Positions 18,030-26,176 of a DNA stretch of 64,000 bases are shown piece by piece. Where the stretch lies: positions 3,658,001 through 3,722,000 of the forward strand of contig OY770026.1 in NCBI GenBank assembly GCA_963669455.1, read 5' to 3'. Numbering within the stretch: position 1 is the first letter of the stretch; the number at the start of each line of letters is the position of its first letter. A model generated the notes under the pieces. That model did no database searches. It was given only the letters and a program-made list of their open reading frames with translations, and had not been told where the DNA came from. The position numbers were made by a program, and so were the translations under genes. Source of the DNA: JAWKWH01 sp963669455 (lineage in GTDB: Bacteria; Pseudomonadota; Alphaproteobacteria; Rhizobiales; Rhizobiaceae).

Positions 18030-18947
18030 TCACATCCGTCGTACAGCTAGCACACCGGCAATTACGATGAGTGCGATCCCAACAAGCGCCACATTGTCGG
18101 GACGTTCCGCGAAAAATATCGCCCCCCAGATAAGTGCAAACCCTACATAGGCAAAATCAAAAGTGCCGATTGTCGAAGCAGGTGCGGCTTGGTAGGCGAC
18201 AGCCGTTCCTACGGACGCAACGAGGATTAAGCTTGCCAGGATTGCTGTCGTTCGCCATTCCGCAGCTCCCATCACGGTCCAATCTAGTGAAAGGAATCCT
18301 GGCGCTTCTATGGAAAGAGTCCACCCAATCACAAGCCCGGCAAGACCCACCACAATAAAGGTCGCATTCAAGCCGAGTGCGAGCGTTGCCGGATGTTCAT
18401 TGCGGCACTTGGTACGGGTCAGGATCATCGCTAAGGCATAGAGAATGGCCGACAGAATGGGCAACAATGCCGCCCAAACAAAGGCTTCTCCACCCGGCCT
18501 CAAAACAAGCAAAATACCAACGAATCCTAGCGCAACACCCATCCATTGAGAGCGCCCCACAGATTCTCCACCAAGCAATGCGGCAAACGCCACGATAAAA
18601 AGTGGCAGAGTGTAATATGCCGCCGCTGCCACGGCCAAAGGTAGGAGCGGCAACGCCAGATAATATGCGATCCACATCGCGGTCAGCAAAAGGGATCGCA
18701 CTATGATCCAGTGAACCGACTGCGGTGCCAAGCGGGTTCTGTTAAGGAAGACAAGCGCACCGCCCAGCAGGACAGGAAAAGCCAACAACGAGCGAACAGC
18801 AAACAGTTGCCACAGGCCCATTCCCCCACCGCCGCCAAGCGATTTGATAAGCGCGTCACCCAAAGACAACGCGAGTACCGTTCCAACAATCGTGGCGACA
18901 CCCAATGGCACGTTGTCGGGACGGTGAGTGTGAGAATCGCTAGGCAT
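18030..18947 (-). CDS. DMT superfamily (EamA) transporter
   Basis: A 305-residue inner-membrane protein with ten predicted spans in two EamA repeats (GVATIVGTVLALSLGDALIKSL at the first, LSAILYALAMILTRTK at the second). Such proteins export metabolites or small drugs; no specific substrate can be inferred. It is the first gene inside the IS-flanked island. Its start at 18947 overlaps by eight bases the stop of a doubtful ORF upstream. Composition appears less GC-rich than the flanking core genes. Confidence 0.85.
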   Translation of the reverse strand: MPSDSHTHRPDNVPLGVATIVGTVLALSLGDALIKSLGGGGGMGLWQLFAVRSLLAFPVLLGGALVFLNRTRLAPQSVHWIIVRSLLLTAMWIAYYLALPLLPLAVAAAAYYTLPLFIVAFAALLGGESVGRSQWMGVALGFVGILLVLRPGGEAFVWAALLPILSAILYALAMILTRTKCRNEHPATLALGLNATFIVVGLAGLVIGWTLSIEAPGFLSLDWTVMGAAEWRTTAILASLILVASVGTAVAYQAAPASTIGTFDFAYVGFALIWGAIFFAERPDNVALVGIALIVIAGVLAVRRM

Positions 18948-19314
18948 TATGGGACGCTAGCCCGTTCCAATCTGATTGACCATCAGGTGCAGACGTTCGT
19001 TCAAGGCACAACATCTGGTAAAAAGGGCTCCAAGCGGATGTAGGCAATCTAGCCGCTGTAGTCTGTTGAATGGTCTCTTTCCACTTCGAAATGAAATCAG
19101 CGCTTTCCAGGCGTAAGAATTGCTGTGCGCCTTTCGTATTGAAGAATGGCGGCAATGTCAGCTTAGTGGCAATGCACCTGGTCCGTTGCACGTTCCACAT
19201 GGCAACGTCAGGGTTTGGACGAGAGAAGAAAAACGGGTTCTGATCATGGGGTTTTCCGGCTTTTAGCCATGATACGCCAAAGCCAACATTCGCGCCATTC
19301 GCAGAATCATACAA
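18940..19314 (-). CDS. doubtful ORF in the gap upstream of the DMT gene
   Basis: A 124-codon frame that fills most of the 396-bp gap 18948-19343 and overlaps the DMT start by eight bases, the geometry of coupled genes. The protein (MYDSANGANVGFGVSWLKAG start) has no family I recognise, no clear hydrophobic segment and no good ribosome site. It may be a degraded gene or chance. Apart from this frame I see nothing in the gap. Confidence 0.2.
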   Translation of the reverse strand: MYDSANGANVGFGVSWLKAGKPHDQNPFFFSRPNPDVAMWNVQRTRCIATKLTLPPFFNTKGAQQFLRLESADFISKWKETIQQTTAARLPTSAWSPFYQMLCLERTSAPDGQSDWNGLASHNA

Positions 19315-19343
19315 AAAGGGCTCGATCCTGACCGTCCCCTTGG

Positions 19344-19790
19344 TTAGCCAAGTTTCACCATATCAGCCAAACCCTTAAGGTTCGCATCAATGATCTTGCC
19401 CATCATCATCTTCATCAGAGTTTGTCCCACAAGCCATCCAAGGGGGCCGTATTTGACCCGGTAGTCGAAGGTCCATGTCACAACGGAGCCTTCGCCCTTC
19501 GATGAAATACGGACGTCAGAACTGGCTTCATGCAGTGGCATCGCCGCCATGTCGGAGAGCTTGACGGTATATCCCTCACCGGGTCGCCAAGACGTTGCCT
19601 CTTCGACAAGTGATGTGCCGTTCTTAAAATGGTTGCGCCGCTTTGATCCAAATCCAATGTCACCGTCTGTTAGAGCATCGACTGAAACAATCTCCGGGGC
19701 AAATTCATCGATATTCATAAATCGGGAGAGAACAGCCCAGACAGCATCCGGGGCGGCATCAATCTTTAGGCTTCTTTCAAAGTGAATCAT
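19344..19790 (-). CDS. SRPBCC family (polyketide cyclase/START-like) protein
   Basis: A 148-residue protein of the SRPBCC ligand-binding fold: start MIHFERSLKIDAAPDAVWAV, then IDEFAPEIVSVDALTD and the C-terminal amphipathic helix with LMKMMMGKIIDANLKGLADM. Proteins of this fold bind hydrophobic ligands; role unknown here. The ATG at 19790 has AAGGAG at ideal spacing; upstream in-frame extension to 19916 is rejected. It is divergent from the WYL regulator at 19906 across a 115-bp gap with a perfect inverted repeat, so the regulator probably controls it. Confidence 0.85.
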   Translation of the reverse strand: MIHFERSLKIDAAPDAVWAVLSRFMNIDEFAPEIVSVDALTDGDIGFGSKRRNHFKNGTSLVEEATSWRPGEGYTVKLSDMAAMPLHEASSDVRISSKGEGSVVTWTFDYRVKYGPLGWLVGQTLMKMMMGKIIDANLKGLADMVKLG

Positions 19791-19861
19791 GGAATGCTCC
19801 TTGTCGTTTGCGCCGTTGTGACGCTCAAATTTGTTGGTCGTGAACCATTGATAGAAAAGTC

Positions 19862-19896
19862 CTCCTCTCACCGTTATGATAGGAGTGTGAGAGGAG
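19862..19896. promoter_or_regulatory. perfect inverted repeat between SRPBCC gene and WYL regulator
   Basis: CTCCTCTCAC at 19862-19871 is exactly mirrored by GTGAGAGGAG at 19887-19896, with 15 bases between. It lies in the short divergent promoter region, directly before the regulator start at 19906, and its right half also supplies the GAGGAG ribosome site. It is the natural candidate operator for autoregulation and control of the SRPBCC gene. Confidence 0.55.
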
Positions 19897-19905
19897 AAGC
19901 AAAAA

Positions 19906-20598
19906 ATGCGTCGCACTGAGCGCCTATTTCAGATTATCCAGATATTGCGATCAACCCGGTCGCCGATCACTGGGCAGGAGCTTGCCGATGAACTGGAAAT
20001 CTCAATCGCCACTCTTTATCGCGATATGGCAGAGTTGCACGCGCAACGCATCCCGATCAGGGGCGAAGCAGGCGTTGGTTATGTGCTTGACGATGGCTAC
20101 GACATGCCGCCCCTAATGCTCACAGCAGATGAGCTTGAGGCTGCGGCACTCGGGGCGGCCTGGGTCGCGCAAGAAGCTGACCCGTCTTTGGCGCGGGCTG
20201 CCCGCGATCTCGTCTCAAAGCTCTCATCCGCCATTCCGAAAGAGTTGCGGCCTATTGTGCTCGATGCAAGTTCCAAATCGATCCAGACACGCGCCAGAGT
20301 GTCGGAACGCTTTGACGGTGCTTTGCTGCGTCACGCCATCCGCGAGCGCTATCGGCTGCAGCTGGTTTACAAAGATCGGGATGGAGCTGCGAGTGACCGG
20401 ATAGTTTGGCCATTGCTGATCGCATTTCTGGATCGCACACGATATCTGGTCGCATGGTGCGAAACGAAAGAAGATTTTCGGCACTTCAAGACCGAGAGGG
20501 TTCAAGAACTCAAAGTGCTCGCAAAGAAATACCCTGGTCGACGGGCCAACTTGCTAAAGGGATGGGAAGAGACAACAACGAGAGGTGACCAAAGCTGA
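19906..20598 (+). CDS. YafY/PafC-like HTH-WYL transcriptional regulator
   Basis: A 230-residue regulator. The N-terminal winged HTH spans about 1-60 (MRRTERLFQIIQILRST, LADELEISIATLYRDMAEL), followed by a linker with DGYDMPPLMLTADELEA and a WYL domain with YRLQLVYKDRDGAASDRIVWPL and the RTRYLVAWCETKEDFRHFKTERV segment. WYL domains sense ligands, often nucleotides or small molecules. AGAGGAG before the ATG is a strong ribosome site. It is paired divergently with the SRPBCC gene. Confidence 0.9.
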   Translation: MRRTERLFQIIQILRSTRSPITGQELADELEISIATLYRDMAELHAQRIPIRGEAGVGYVLDDGYDMPPLMLTADELEAAALGAAWVAQEADPSLARAARDLVSKLSSAIPKELRPIVLDASSKSIQTRARVSERFDGALLRHAIRERYRLQLVYKDRDGAASDRIVWPLLIAFLDRTRYLVAWCETKEDFRHFKTERVQELKVLAKKYPGRRANLLKGWEETTTRGDQS

Positions 20599-20933
20599 CA
20601 TTGGATCATCTGCCAGCCCTGGTAGAAAAGGGCTCGGAGCTGCCATTTTACACTATTACCAATAGTGTAACATTTGGAATGCCAGCCAGTGCGCGCTGAT
20701 AAGTTAAGCTTCCCACGTTCTTCGAGAAATATTCTTATGTCGGCAAAGTGGACAAGGGGTCTGTTACGAGAAAGTACCAGCGCCTGCTTCTGGGAGTTAT
20801 GAGAATGAACAGGCCAATGTTTGCTGCGTCAAAACAAATTTCCATAAAAAAGTGCCCTCGCGCAGCAATTTTTTATTGCAAGCTCCTTCAGCTATTCAAA
20901 TGTCATGACGGAATTAGTGTCAGGAGCTCGCTT
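20599..20933. other. 335-bp gap between convergent genes, no gene found
   Basis: The stretch between the regulator and the amidase holds the perfect hairpin at 20648-20670 and short frames only (longest useful one 82 codons from 20748, no recognisable family). It looks like decayed accessory DNA. Confidence 0.6.
20648..20670. promoter_or_regulatory. perfect 10-bp inverted repeat, operator- or terminator-like
   Basis: TTACACTATT (20648-20657) and AATAGTGTAA (20661-20670) are exact reverse complements with a three-base centre. There is no T run after it, which argues against an intrinsic terminator. It resembles binding sites of TetR/MarR-type repressors, but no such gene is adjacent. Confidence 0.45.
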
Positions 20934-22379
20934 CTATGCGGTCTTACGGTTTTTCATCGCGGCTTCTATCAGTTGCGCAATCTCGAGAACCTTTAAGTCT
21001 TCGCCTTCTGCGCCGATGATCTGCACGCCGATGGGCAATCCTTGTTCAGTTTTTGTGACTGGAATGCTAATCGAAGGAAGATGGCATGTGGTAGCCAAAG
21101 CGATCCAGTCAAGTTGGTGGAAATAGGGAACAGTCTTCCCGTCAACCTCCATACTGCGTCCAAAAGGAGCACCTTTGTTGTTGTGCTCAAGCGCAGGTGT
21201 TGCCGTTACCGGGGCGATGAGCACGTCCCATTTGTTAAAGAAGCGTTCGCATTCAGCCTTCATGGCATTGCGATCAGCGGTTGCCTTATTGAAAGCGGAA
21301 GCTGATTGAACGGCGCGGCTGGCGATCATTGCGAATGAGTATTTCGTCTTTTGGCCAATCGCATGCAAGATTGGCCGAAAGAGTTTGAATGCGCCAAGCA
21401 CTGGCTTTGGCGCATCGCCAAGAATAATTGGAGCGAGAAGACGAATATATGTTTCTATCAGATGCTCGCCATCAATATCGGGTTTGGCTTTTGAAATATT
21501 GGCTTTGTTTTCAGCCAAAACATTCTCCACAATAGCAACCGCACCCGCGCAGTCTTTCCCCAAGGGAAAAGCGGCCTCTTTGTCCCAAACCGCGACCTTG
21601 ACATCTGAAAGCGATTTAAACGTGTCAGGGGCTGATTTAGCCTGCGGTGCGATAATTGACATCAGCAGTTTCAGGTCCTCGACATTGCGCGCCATTGGTC
21701 CGGCGACTGCCAGATCGAAAGCGTCATGAACAACCCCTGGTGGGGGTGGAACGTGTCCATCCAAGGACACCAGCCCATGGGTCGTCTTGAGTGCATAGAC
21801 GCCGCTATAATGGGCTGGGGTACGCAAGCTTCCGCCAATATCTGATCCGATTTCCAAAGGTGTCATATTGCTCGCCAATGCGGCTGCTGCCCCACCTGAT
21901 GAGCCGCCGGGCGTGTGTGCTGTATTGTGTGGATTGTTGGTCACGCCAAATACCTTGTTATAGGTCTGCACATCACCGCCCATAAAGGGAGAATTGGTCT
22001 TGCCCCAGATTACGCCATCTGCATTCCGAACTAATTTGACAACAAAAGCGTCTTCACAACCGGGCGCACGTTTGGTCAAAGCAGGATTCCCGCAAACAGC
22101 AGGCATGTCGGTCACGTCATAAGTGTCTTTGATTGACATCGGCAGGCCTTGCAGAAAGCCGATGTCTTCACCTCGGGCGCGCCGTTCATCGATAGTTTTG
22201 GCCGCCTTGCGGGCCGCATCCAGATCCTTGGCAATGATTGCATTCAACGCGGGGTTCGTTTCCGCTTCATGTACAATATACGCTTCTAGCAGTTCAGATG
22301 AAGATATTTTTCCGGCCTTTAGCCATGATATCTGTTCTATTGCTGTCGCTGTGAGGTCTGGCATCGTGGCATCATCCAT
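20934..22379 (-). CDS. amidase signature family protein
   Basis: A 481-residue hydrolase of the amidase signature family (acts on amides, often aryl or aliphatic). The Ser-cisSer-Lys triad region is intact: GLPMSIKD with Lys at 84, HTPGGSSGGAAAAL at 156-169 and GSDIGGSLRTPAHYSG with nucleophilic Ser near 184. The start at 22379 overlaps the stop of the small upstream ORF by eight bases, so the two are probably coupled; no clear ribosome site of its own. It lies inside the IS-flanked island and appears lower in GC than the core genes. Substrate unknown. Confidence 0.9.
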   Translation of the reverse strand: MDDATMPDLTATAIEQISWLKAGKISSSELLEAYIVHEAETNPALNAIIAKDLDAARKAAKTIDERRARGEDIGFLQGLPMSIKDTYDVTDMPAVCGNPALTKRAPGCEDAFVVKLVRNADGVIWGKTNSPFMGGDVQTYNKVFGVTNNPHNTAHTPGGSSGGAAAALASNMTPLEIGSDIGGSLRTPAHYSGVYALKTTHGLVSLDGHVPPPPGVVHDAFDLAVAGPMARNVEDLKLLMSIIAPQAKSAPDTFKSLSDVKVAVWDKEAAFPLGKDCAGAVAIVENVLAENKANISKAKPDIDGEHLIETYIRLLAPIILGDAPKPVLGAFKLFRPILHAIGQKTKYSFAMIASRAVQSASAFNKATADRNAMKAECERFFNKWDVLIAPVTATPALEHNNKGAPFGRSMEVDGKTVPYFHQLDWIALATTCHLPSISIPVTKTEQGLPIGVQIIGAEGEDLKVLEIAQLIEAAMKNRKTA

Positions 22380-22593
22380 TTTGTGTACTATTCTGATCTG
22401 ATATTATTCCATACTGACGCAGCAAGGGTCCGGACCTCTGATGTGGAATCCGATTTTCAGGATGCGCTTTTGCGTCGGCCAACGCCGCCGTTATCTTCGC
22501 ATCACGCCACGCCAGATATGCAGGGTCGGCTGGCTTCTCTCCTGATGCGGTCATGATGTTGAACTCTTCAATCTGTTTTGTTGTTACACTCAT
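22372..22593 (-). CDS. small PaaA2/stability-determinant-like protein, orphan
   Basis: A 73-residue protein: MSVTTKQIEEFNIMTASGEK, then PADPAYLAWRDAKITAALAD and NRIPHQ. The pattern YxxWxxxKIxxAL...IPH resembles small antitoxins of the PaaA2/stability-determinant type, but no toxin gene follows; the amidase start overlaps its stop by eight bases instead. It has a good promoter immediately upstream and may have an almost leaderless transcript. Assignment is tentative. Confidence 0.5.
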   Translation of the reverse strand: MSVTTKQIEEFNIMTASGEKPADPAYLAWRDAKITAALADAKAHPENRIPHQRSGPLLRQYGIISDQNSTQNG

Positions 22594-22599
22594 GCTCTA

Positions 22600-22629
22600 A
22601 TTATATCAAGAAAATTCAAGAATTTACAA
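22600..22629 (-). promoter_or_regulatory. sigma70-like promoter of the small ORF-amidase operon
   Basis: On the minus strand TTGTAA (22629-22624) and a perfect TATAAT (22605-22600) are separated by 18 bases. The -10 box ends only six bases before the ATG at 22593, so the transcript would start at or near the start codon. It is 16 bp from the IS remnant. Confidence 0.5.
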
Positions 22630-22645
22630 TGATTTAAGACCAATC

Positions 22646-23075
22646 CACGGCAATCGCTTGAAGTCGCCCTAATTCCCAGCCGCTTCATTCTGTGATTCAC
22701 CGGTTCCATCGAAACAGATGGAGTATGCCCATGAACGCGCCACCATAGTTGATCATTTTTCCACCCTTGCAGACCCGCGCCAGAGCTGGAAAAACTCTCT
22801 ATCCTCTGCCGGAGGTTTTGCTGGTCGTGCTGTGTGGAGTGATGGCTGGTGCAGATGATTTTGTTGAGATCGAACGCTGGGCAAAGCGTAAACTTGAGTT
22901 CCTTCGCCGCCTGTTGCCGTTTGTTGAGGGCATCCCTTCCCACGATACGCTCAACGATGTGATGAACGCGTTGCCCGGCGATTTGTTTGCTGAATGTTTT
23001 ACCAACTGGGTGACGCAATTGCGCGATCACGACCCCGAGATTGTCGCCCTCAACATCGTCAAACAGATACCGGAC
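22646..23075 (+). pseudogene. ISAs1-like transposase remnant, right boundary copy
   Basis: A 430-bp direct repeat of 17548-17978 with a few substitutions and one deleted base near 22738, which puts a stop (NAPP, stop) into the N-terminal frame. The same A-run frameshift is present, and it ends at the same internal base, giving the same truncated N-terminal transposase domain. A long open frame continues from it into the DUF3108 gene only by chance. Confidence 0.85.
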
Positions 23076-23333
23076 AAGGCAAGGCATCAAGGTACGAAGA
23101 AAAACAGCCGCTTGGGACGATCAATGCCTGCTAAAGGCAATCGCAAACAGCAGATAATTCTTTCAAGCGATTCCCGTGGAGCCACCTGGACGTATCGGAG
23201 CATTTGCAGTTTCCCGCGGGAAAGCGGTTTTAATCAACCGTTAATCCGTTCAGGCCGCGTTCATGGATATTCGTCCACAAAATGGCCAGATTACGCAATC
23301 ATTTTTTGCGCAGAGAACTGCCAGAGGATAATC

Positions 23334-24125
23334 ATGACCATCAGCATTCGAGCTTTGGCTGCCGCACTGAGCTTTGCCGTGCTTTTGCCTTCAACTGCCA
23401 TTGCGCTTGAGGCACCGCAAAAATTCCGCGCCGATTACAGGTTGAGCTTTTTAGGGTTCCCGATCGCCAAATCGTCGTTCTTTTCATCATTTTCCGGCGA
23501 CAAGTTTTCGCTCGGCGGCACGTTGAAAAGTGCGGGCCTTGCCCGGATGTTCGACAGGACCGTCGCCCACACTCAAGTGTCGGGCCGGTTGTCGGACAAG
23601 GGCATTCAACCGCTAAACTATGAACTGAATTACGTTTCCGGCGGCAAGAAGCAGCTGACCGCAATCCGATTCAACAAAGGCAATGTTGTCAGCACCGAAA
23701 ACGAGCCGCCGCTGAAAAAGCGCGGCGCCGACTGGGTGCCGCTGCGGCCAAAACATCTACAAGCGGTTTTCGATCCGCTGACCGCGTCGATGCTGCGTGC
23801 GTCCAGCCCGCGCGAGGTCTGTAACCACACGATTCGCGCCTATGACGGCGAAATGCGGGTAAACCTGAAACTGTATTATGCGGGCATGAGGCCTTTTTCG
23901 ACCAGAGGCTTCAAGGGCGATGCCGTCTACTGCAAGGCCAAGTTCGAGCCGGTTTCCGGCTACCGGCAAGGCCGGAGGGCGCTGGACTTCATGAAGTACA
24001 AAAGCCGCATGGAGATTGCGTTTGCACCGGTGGGCGCAAGCAATGTCTATGCACCGGTTGCCGCGTCGATCGGGACGCAGGTCGGTACTTTGCGGCTGCG
24101 CGCCACAAGGTTTGGCGCCAATTGA
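23334..24125 (+). CDS. DUF3108 domain-containing exported protein
   Basis: A 263-residue protein with a signal peptide (AALSFAVLLPSTAIA-LEAP, cleavage near 25) and a DUF3108 body: FRADYRLSFLGFPIAKS, then LNYELNYVSGGKKQ, the YDGEMRVNLKLYY segment and the C-terminal MEIAFAPVG. Function unknown; presumed periplasmic. I start at the ATG at 23334 with AGAGGATAA before it; the in-frame extension into the IS remnant is rejected. From memory it commonly sits next to rpmB in rhizobia, here separated from it by the 5.6-kb island. Confidence 0.8.
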   Translation: MTISIRALAAALSFAVLLPSTAIALEAPQKFRADYRLSFLGFPIAKSSFFSSFSGDKFSLGGTLKSAGLARMFDRTVAHTQVSGRLSDKGIQPLNYELNYVSGGKKQLTAIRFNKGNVVSTENEPPLKKRGADWVPLRPKHLQAVFDPLTASMLRASSPREVCNHTIRAYDGEMRVNLKLYYAGMRPFSTRGFKGDAVYCKAKFEPVSGYRQGRRALDFMKYKSRMEIAFAPVGASNVYAPVAASIGTQVGTLRLRATRFGAN

Positions 24126-24195
24126 CCGGGCGGCATAACGGATGCATTTTGCCGCCTGAATGACGCGGTTTTCGCGCCAAAACAGGCGATAATTG

Positions 24196-25083
24196 ATGGC
24201 GCGGGCAAGTTTGATCGGATTTTCGGCGGTGATGATGTGGGCGCTTTTGGCGCTGTTTACCGATTTGTCCGGCAAGGTCCCGCCATTCTTGCTGTCGGCA
24301 CTGGCGTTCTCGATTGGAGCGGCAGTGGGGTTTGCCGCCCGGCTCCTCGCCCCTGCCCCGGCGGTGACAAAAATTCCTGTTGCCGCCTGGATCACCGGCA
24401 TTGCCGGCCTGTTCGGCTATCATTTTTTCTATTTCACGGCACTTCGCAATGCTCCCGCCGCCGAGGCCAGCCTGATCGCCTATCTCTGGCCGCTGCTGAT
24501 CGTTTTGGGCTCGGCGCTGATGCCCGGCGAAAAGCTTGGCTGGCACCATATTGCCGGGGCCCTCCTCGGCCTTGCCGGAACGGTTCTGATCATGACAGGC
24601 GGCGATGATTTCAGCTTCGACAGGCAGTATATTTATGGCTATGCAGCGGCGGGATTGTGTGCGTTGGTCTGGTCTTCCTATTCGCTGCTGTCGCGCCGGT
24701 TCAATGCGGTGCCGACCCAAATCGTCGCCTGGTTCTGCCTGGCAAGTGCTCTGCTGTCGGCTGTCTGCCACATTCTGCTCGAAACGACCATTTGGCCGGC
24801 AAACACCTTACAATGGCTGGCGGTGGCGGGGCTTGGTCTGATGCCGGTCGGCGCAGCATTTTATGCCTGGGATCATGGCGTCAAGCACGGCAATATTCAA
24901 GCGCTGGGGGCCGCCAGCTACGCCGCGCCATTATTATCGACAATTTTGCTCGTGCTTGCCGGACGGGCCTCGTTTACGGTTACGCTTGCCGCTGCATGCC
25001 TGTTGATCACCGGTGGCGCGGTGCTGGCGGCAAAATCGATGCTCTATTCACGCACAGGCAATGAGAATAGGAGCACTCAATGA
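24196..25083 (+). CDS. YddG-like DMT exporter (aromatic amino acid exporter type)
   Basis: A 295-residue ten-span membrane protein; the start MARASLIGFSAVMMWALLAL and internal EASLIAYLWPLLIVLGSALM are as in YddG, an exporter of aromatic amino acids and paraquat. An ATG at 24196 with GGCGATAA upstream is preferred over the TTG three bases earlier. The TGA overlaps the start of the lysoplasmalogenase gene (ATGA). The substrate is by analogy only. Confidence 0.82.
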   Translation: MARASLIGFSAVMMWALLALFTDLSGKVPPFLLSALAFSIGAAVGFAARLLAPAPAVTKIPVAAWITGIAGLFGYHFFYFTALRNAPAAEASLIAYLWPLLIVLGSALMPGEKLGWHHIAGALLGLAGTVLIMTGGDDFSFDRQYIYGYAAAGLCALVWSSYSLLSRRFNAVPTQIVAWFCLASALLSAVCHILLETTIWPANTLQWLAVAGLGLMPVGAAFYAWDHGVKHGNIQALGAASYAAPLLSTILLVLAGRASFTVTLAAACLLITGGAVLAAKSMLYSRTGNENRSTQ

Positions 25084-25748
25084 TGCCCTTTCCCGGCGGA
25101 TTGACGGCGTTGCCAAACGGAGCGCTGGTGCTTTCAGCCATAGCCGCTTTCATTTACCTACTGATCGTAACTCATCCGCCTGCATGGCGGCGCACAGCAG
25201 CAAAAACGCTTTCAACGGCATTGCTGGCGCTGTTGGCACTCCTTGAGGATGGTCCAACACTATTGGTGATCGCGCTTGCACTGGGCTCGCTTGGTGACGC
25301 CTTTTTGGCCAACGATGGCGAGAAGGCGTTTCTTGGCGGCCTGGCAAGCTTTCTGGCGGCGCATCTTGCCTATGTTGGCCTGTTTTGGGTTGCAGGCGAA
25401 GGCTTCGCACCGCTGGCCGGCGAATACTGGCGATGGATCGCGGGATTGGCGCTGGTTGTATTTGCCGGTTTCATGCTCAAGACGCTCTTGCCAGCTGTCG
25501 GCGGAGAGCTGAAAACCCCGGTCTCGATCTATATTGCCGCCATTGCGCTAATGGGATTGACCGCACTGACGCTCGACCGGTCACTGGTTTTGCTCGGTGC
25601 CGCTATGTTCATAGCCTCTGACACGATACTCGCGACTGAAAAATTTCTGCTAGCTGACATTTCACCACACAGGCAATGGACACCCCATGCGGTCTGGGCA
25701 CTTTACTATCTCGGCCAGTTAGCAATCGCACTCGGTTTCTTGTTGTAG
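25080..25748 (+). CDS. lysoplasmalogenase / YhhN family membrane protein
   Basis: A 222-residue integral membrane protein with about eight hydrophobic spans. YhhN/TMEM86 signatures: GDAFLANDGEKAFLGGLASF, and AMFIASDTILATEKFLL with the conserved acidic residues at the membrane face. Family members hydrolyse the vinyl-ether bond of lysoplasmalogens; whether this bacterium has plasmalogens is unknown. It overlaps the exporter gene by four bases and ends seven bases from the convergent DUF985 gene. Confidence 0.85.
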   Translation: MMPFPGGLTALPNGALVLSAIAAFIYLLIVTHPPAWRRTAAKTLSTALLALLALLEDGPTLLVIALALGSLGDAFLANDGEKAFLGGLASFLAAHLAYVGLFWVAGEGFAPLAGEYWRWIAGLALVVFAGFMLKTLLPAVGGELKTPVSIYIAAIALMGLTALTLDRSLVLLGAAMFIASDTILATEKFLLADISPHRQWTPHAVWALYYLGQLAIALGFLL

Positions 25749-25755
25749 AAAACGC

Positions 25756-26175
25756 TTATGTCACCATCTCGAAGGCGGCGAAATCAAATCCGGGGGCGAC
25801 AGTACAGCCGACAAGCGTCCAGTCGCCTAAGCTTTCCGCGCGTTGCCAGCTATTGGCCGGAACGACATGCTGCGGGCGTTCACCGGCAGAAAGCGCCTTA
25901 CCGAGAACCAGGGTCTCGATGGAGCTCAAATCTTCGGAGACCTGCAATCTGAGCGGGGCGCCGGCATAGTGATGCCAGACCTCGGCGGCATCGCGGACCC
26001 GGTGCCAGACGGATTCCTCGCCCTTTTTCAGCAGAAAATAGATCGCTGACGAGTGGCCGCGTTTTCCTCCAGCGGGATCGCGATAGGTTTCCGCATACCA
26101 CCCACCTTCAGGGTGGGGCTGCAGGCCGAGCTTGTCGATGATTGCATCGGCTTCACCGGCAAACCCGCCGCCCAT
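25756..26175 (-). CDS. DUF985 cupin-fold protein
   Basis: A 139-residue beta-barrel protein: ADAIIDKLGLQPHPEGGWYA, RGHSSAIYFLL, EVWHHYAGAPLRL and PQHVVPANSWQ, the last carrying the cupin-type His/Gln set. Function unknown (some DUF985 members bind sugars or small metabolites). The ATG is one base after the gloB stop, so it is translated right after gloB in one operon. Confidence 0.88.
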   Translation of the reverse strand: MGGGFAGEADAIIDKLGLQPHPEGGWYAETYRDPAGGKRGHSSAIYFLLKKGEESVWHRVRDAAEVWHHYAGAPLRLQVSEDLSSIETLVLGKALSAGERPQHVVPANSWQRAESLGDWTLVGCTVAPGFDFAAFEMVT

Positions 26176-26176
26176 A

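Noticed and set aside
22749..24125. 458-codon frame joining the IS fragment to the DUF3108 protein
   Set aside because: The join is a chance open frame; the DUF3108 part has its own ribosome site, start and signal peptide at 23334.
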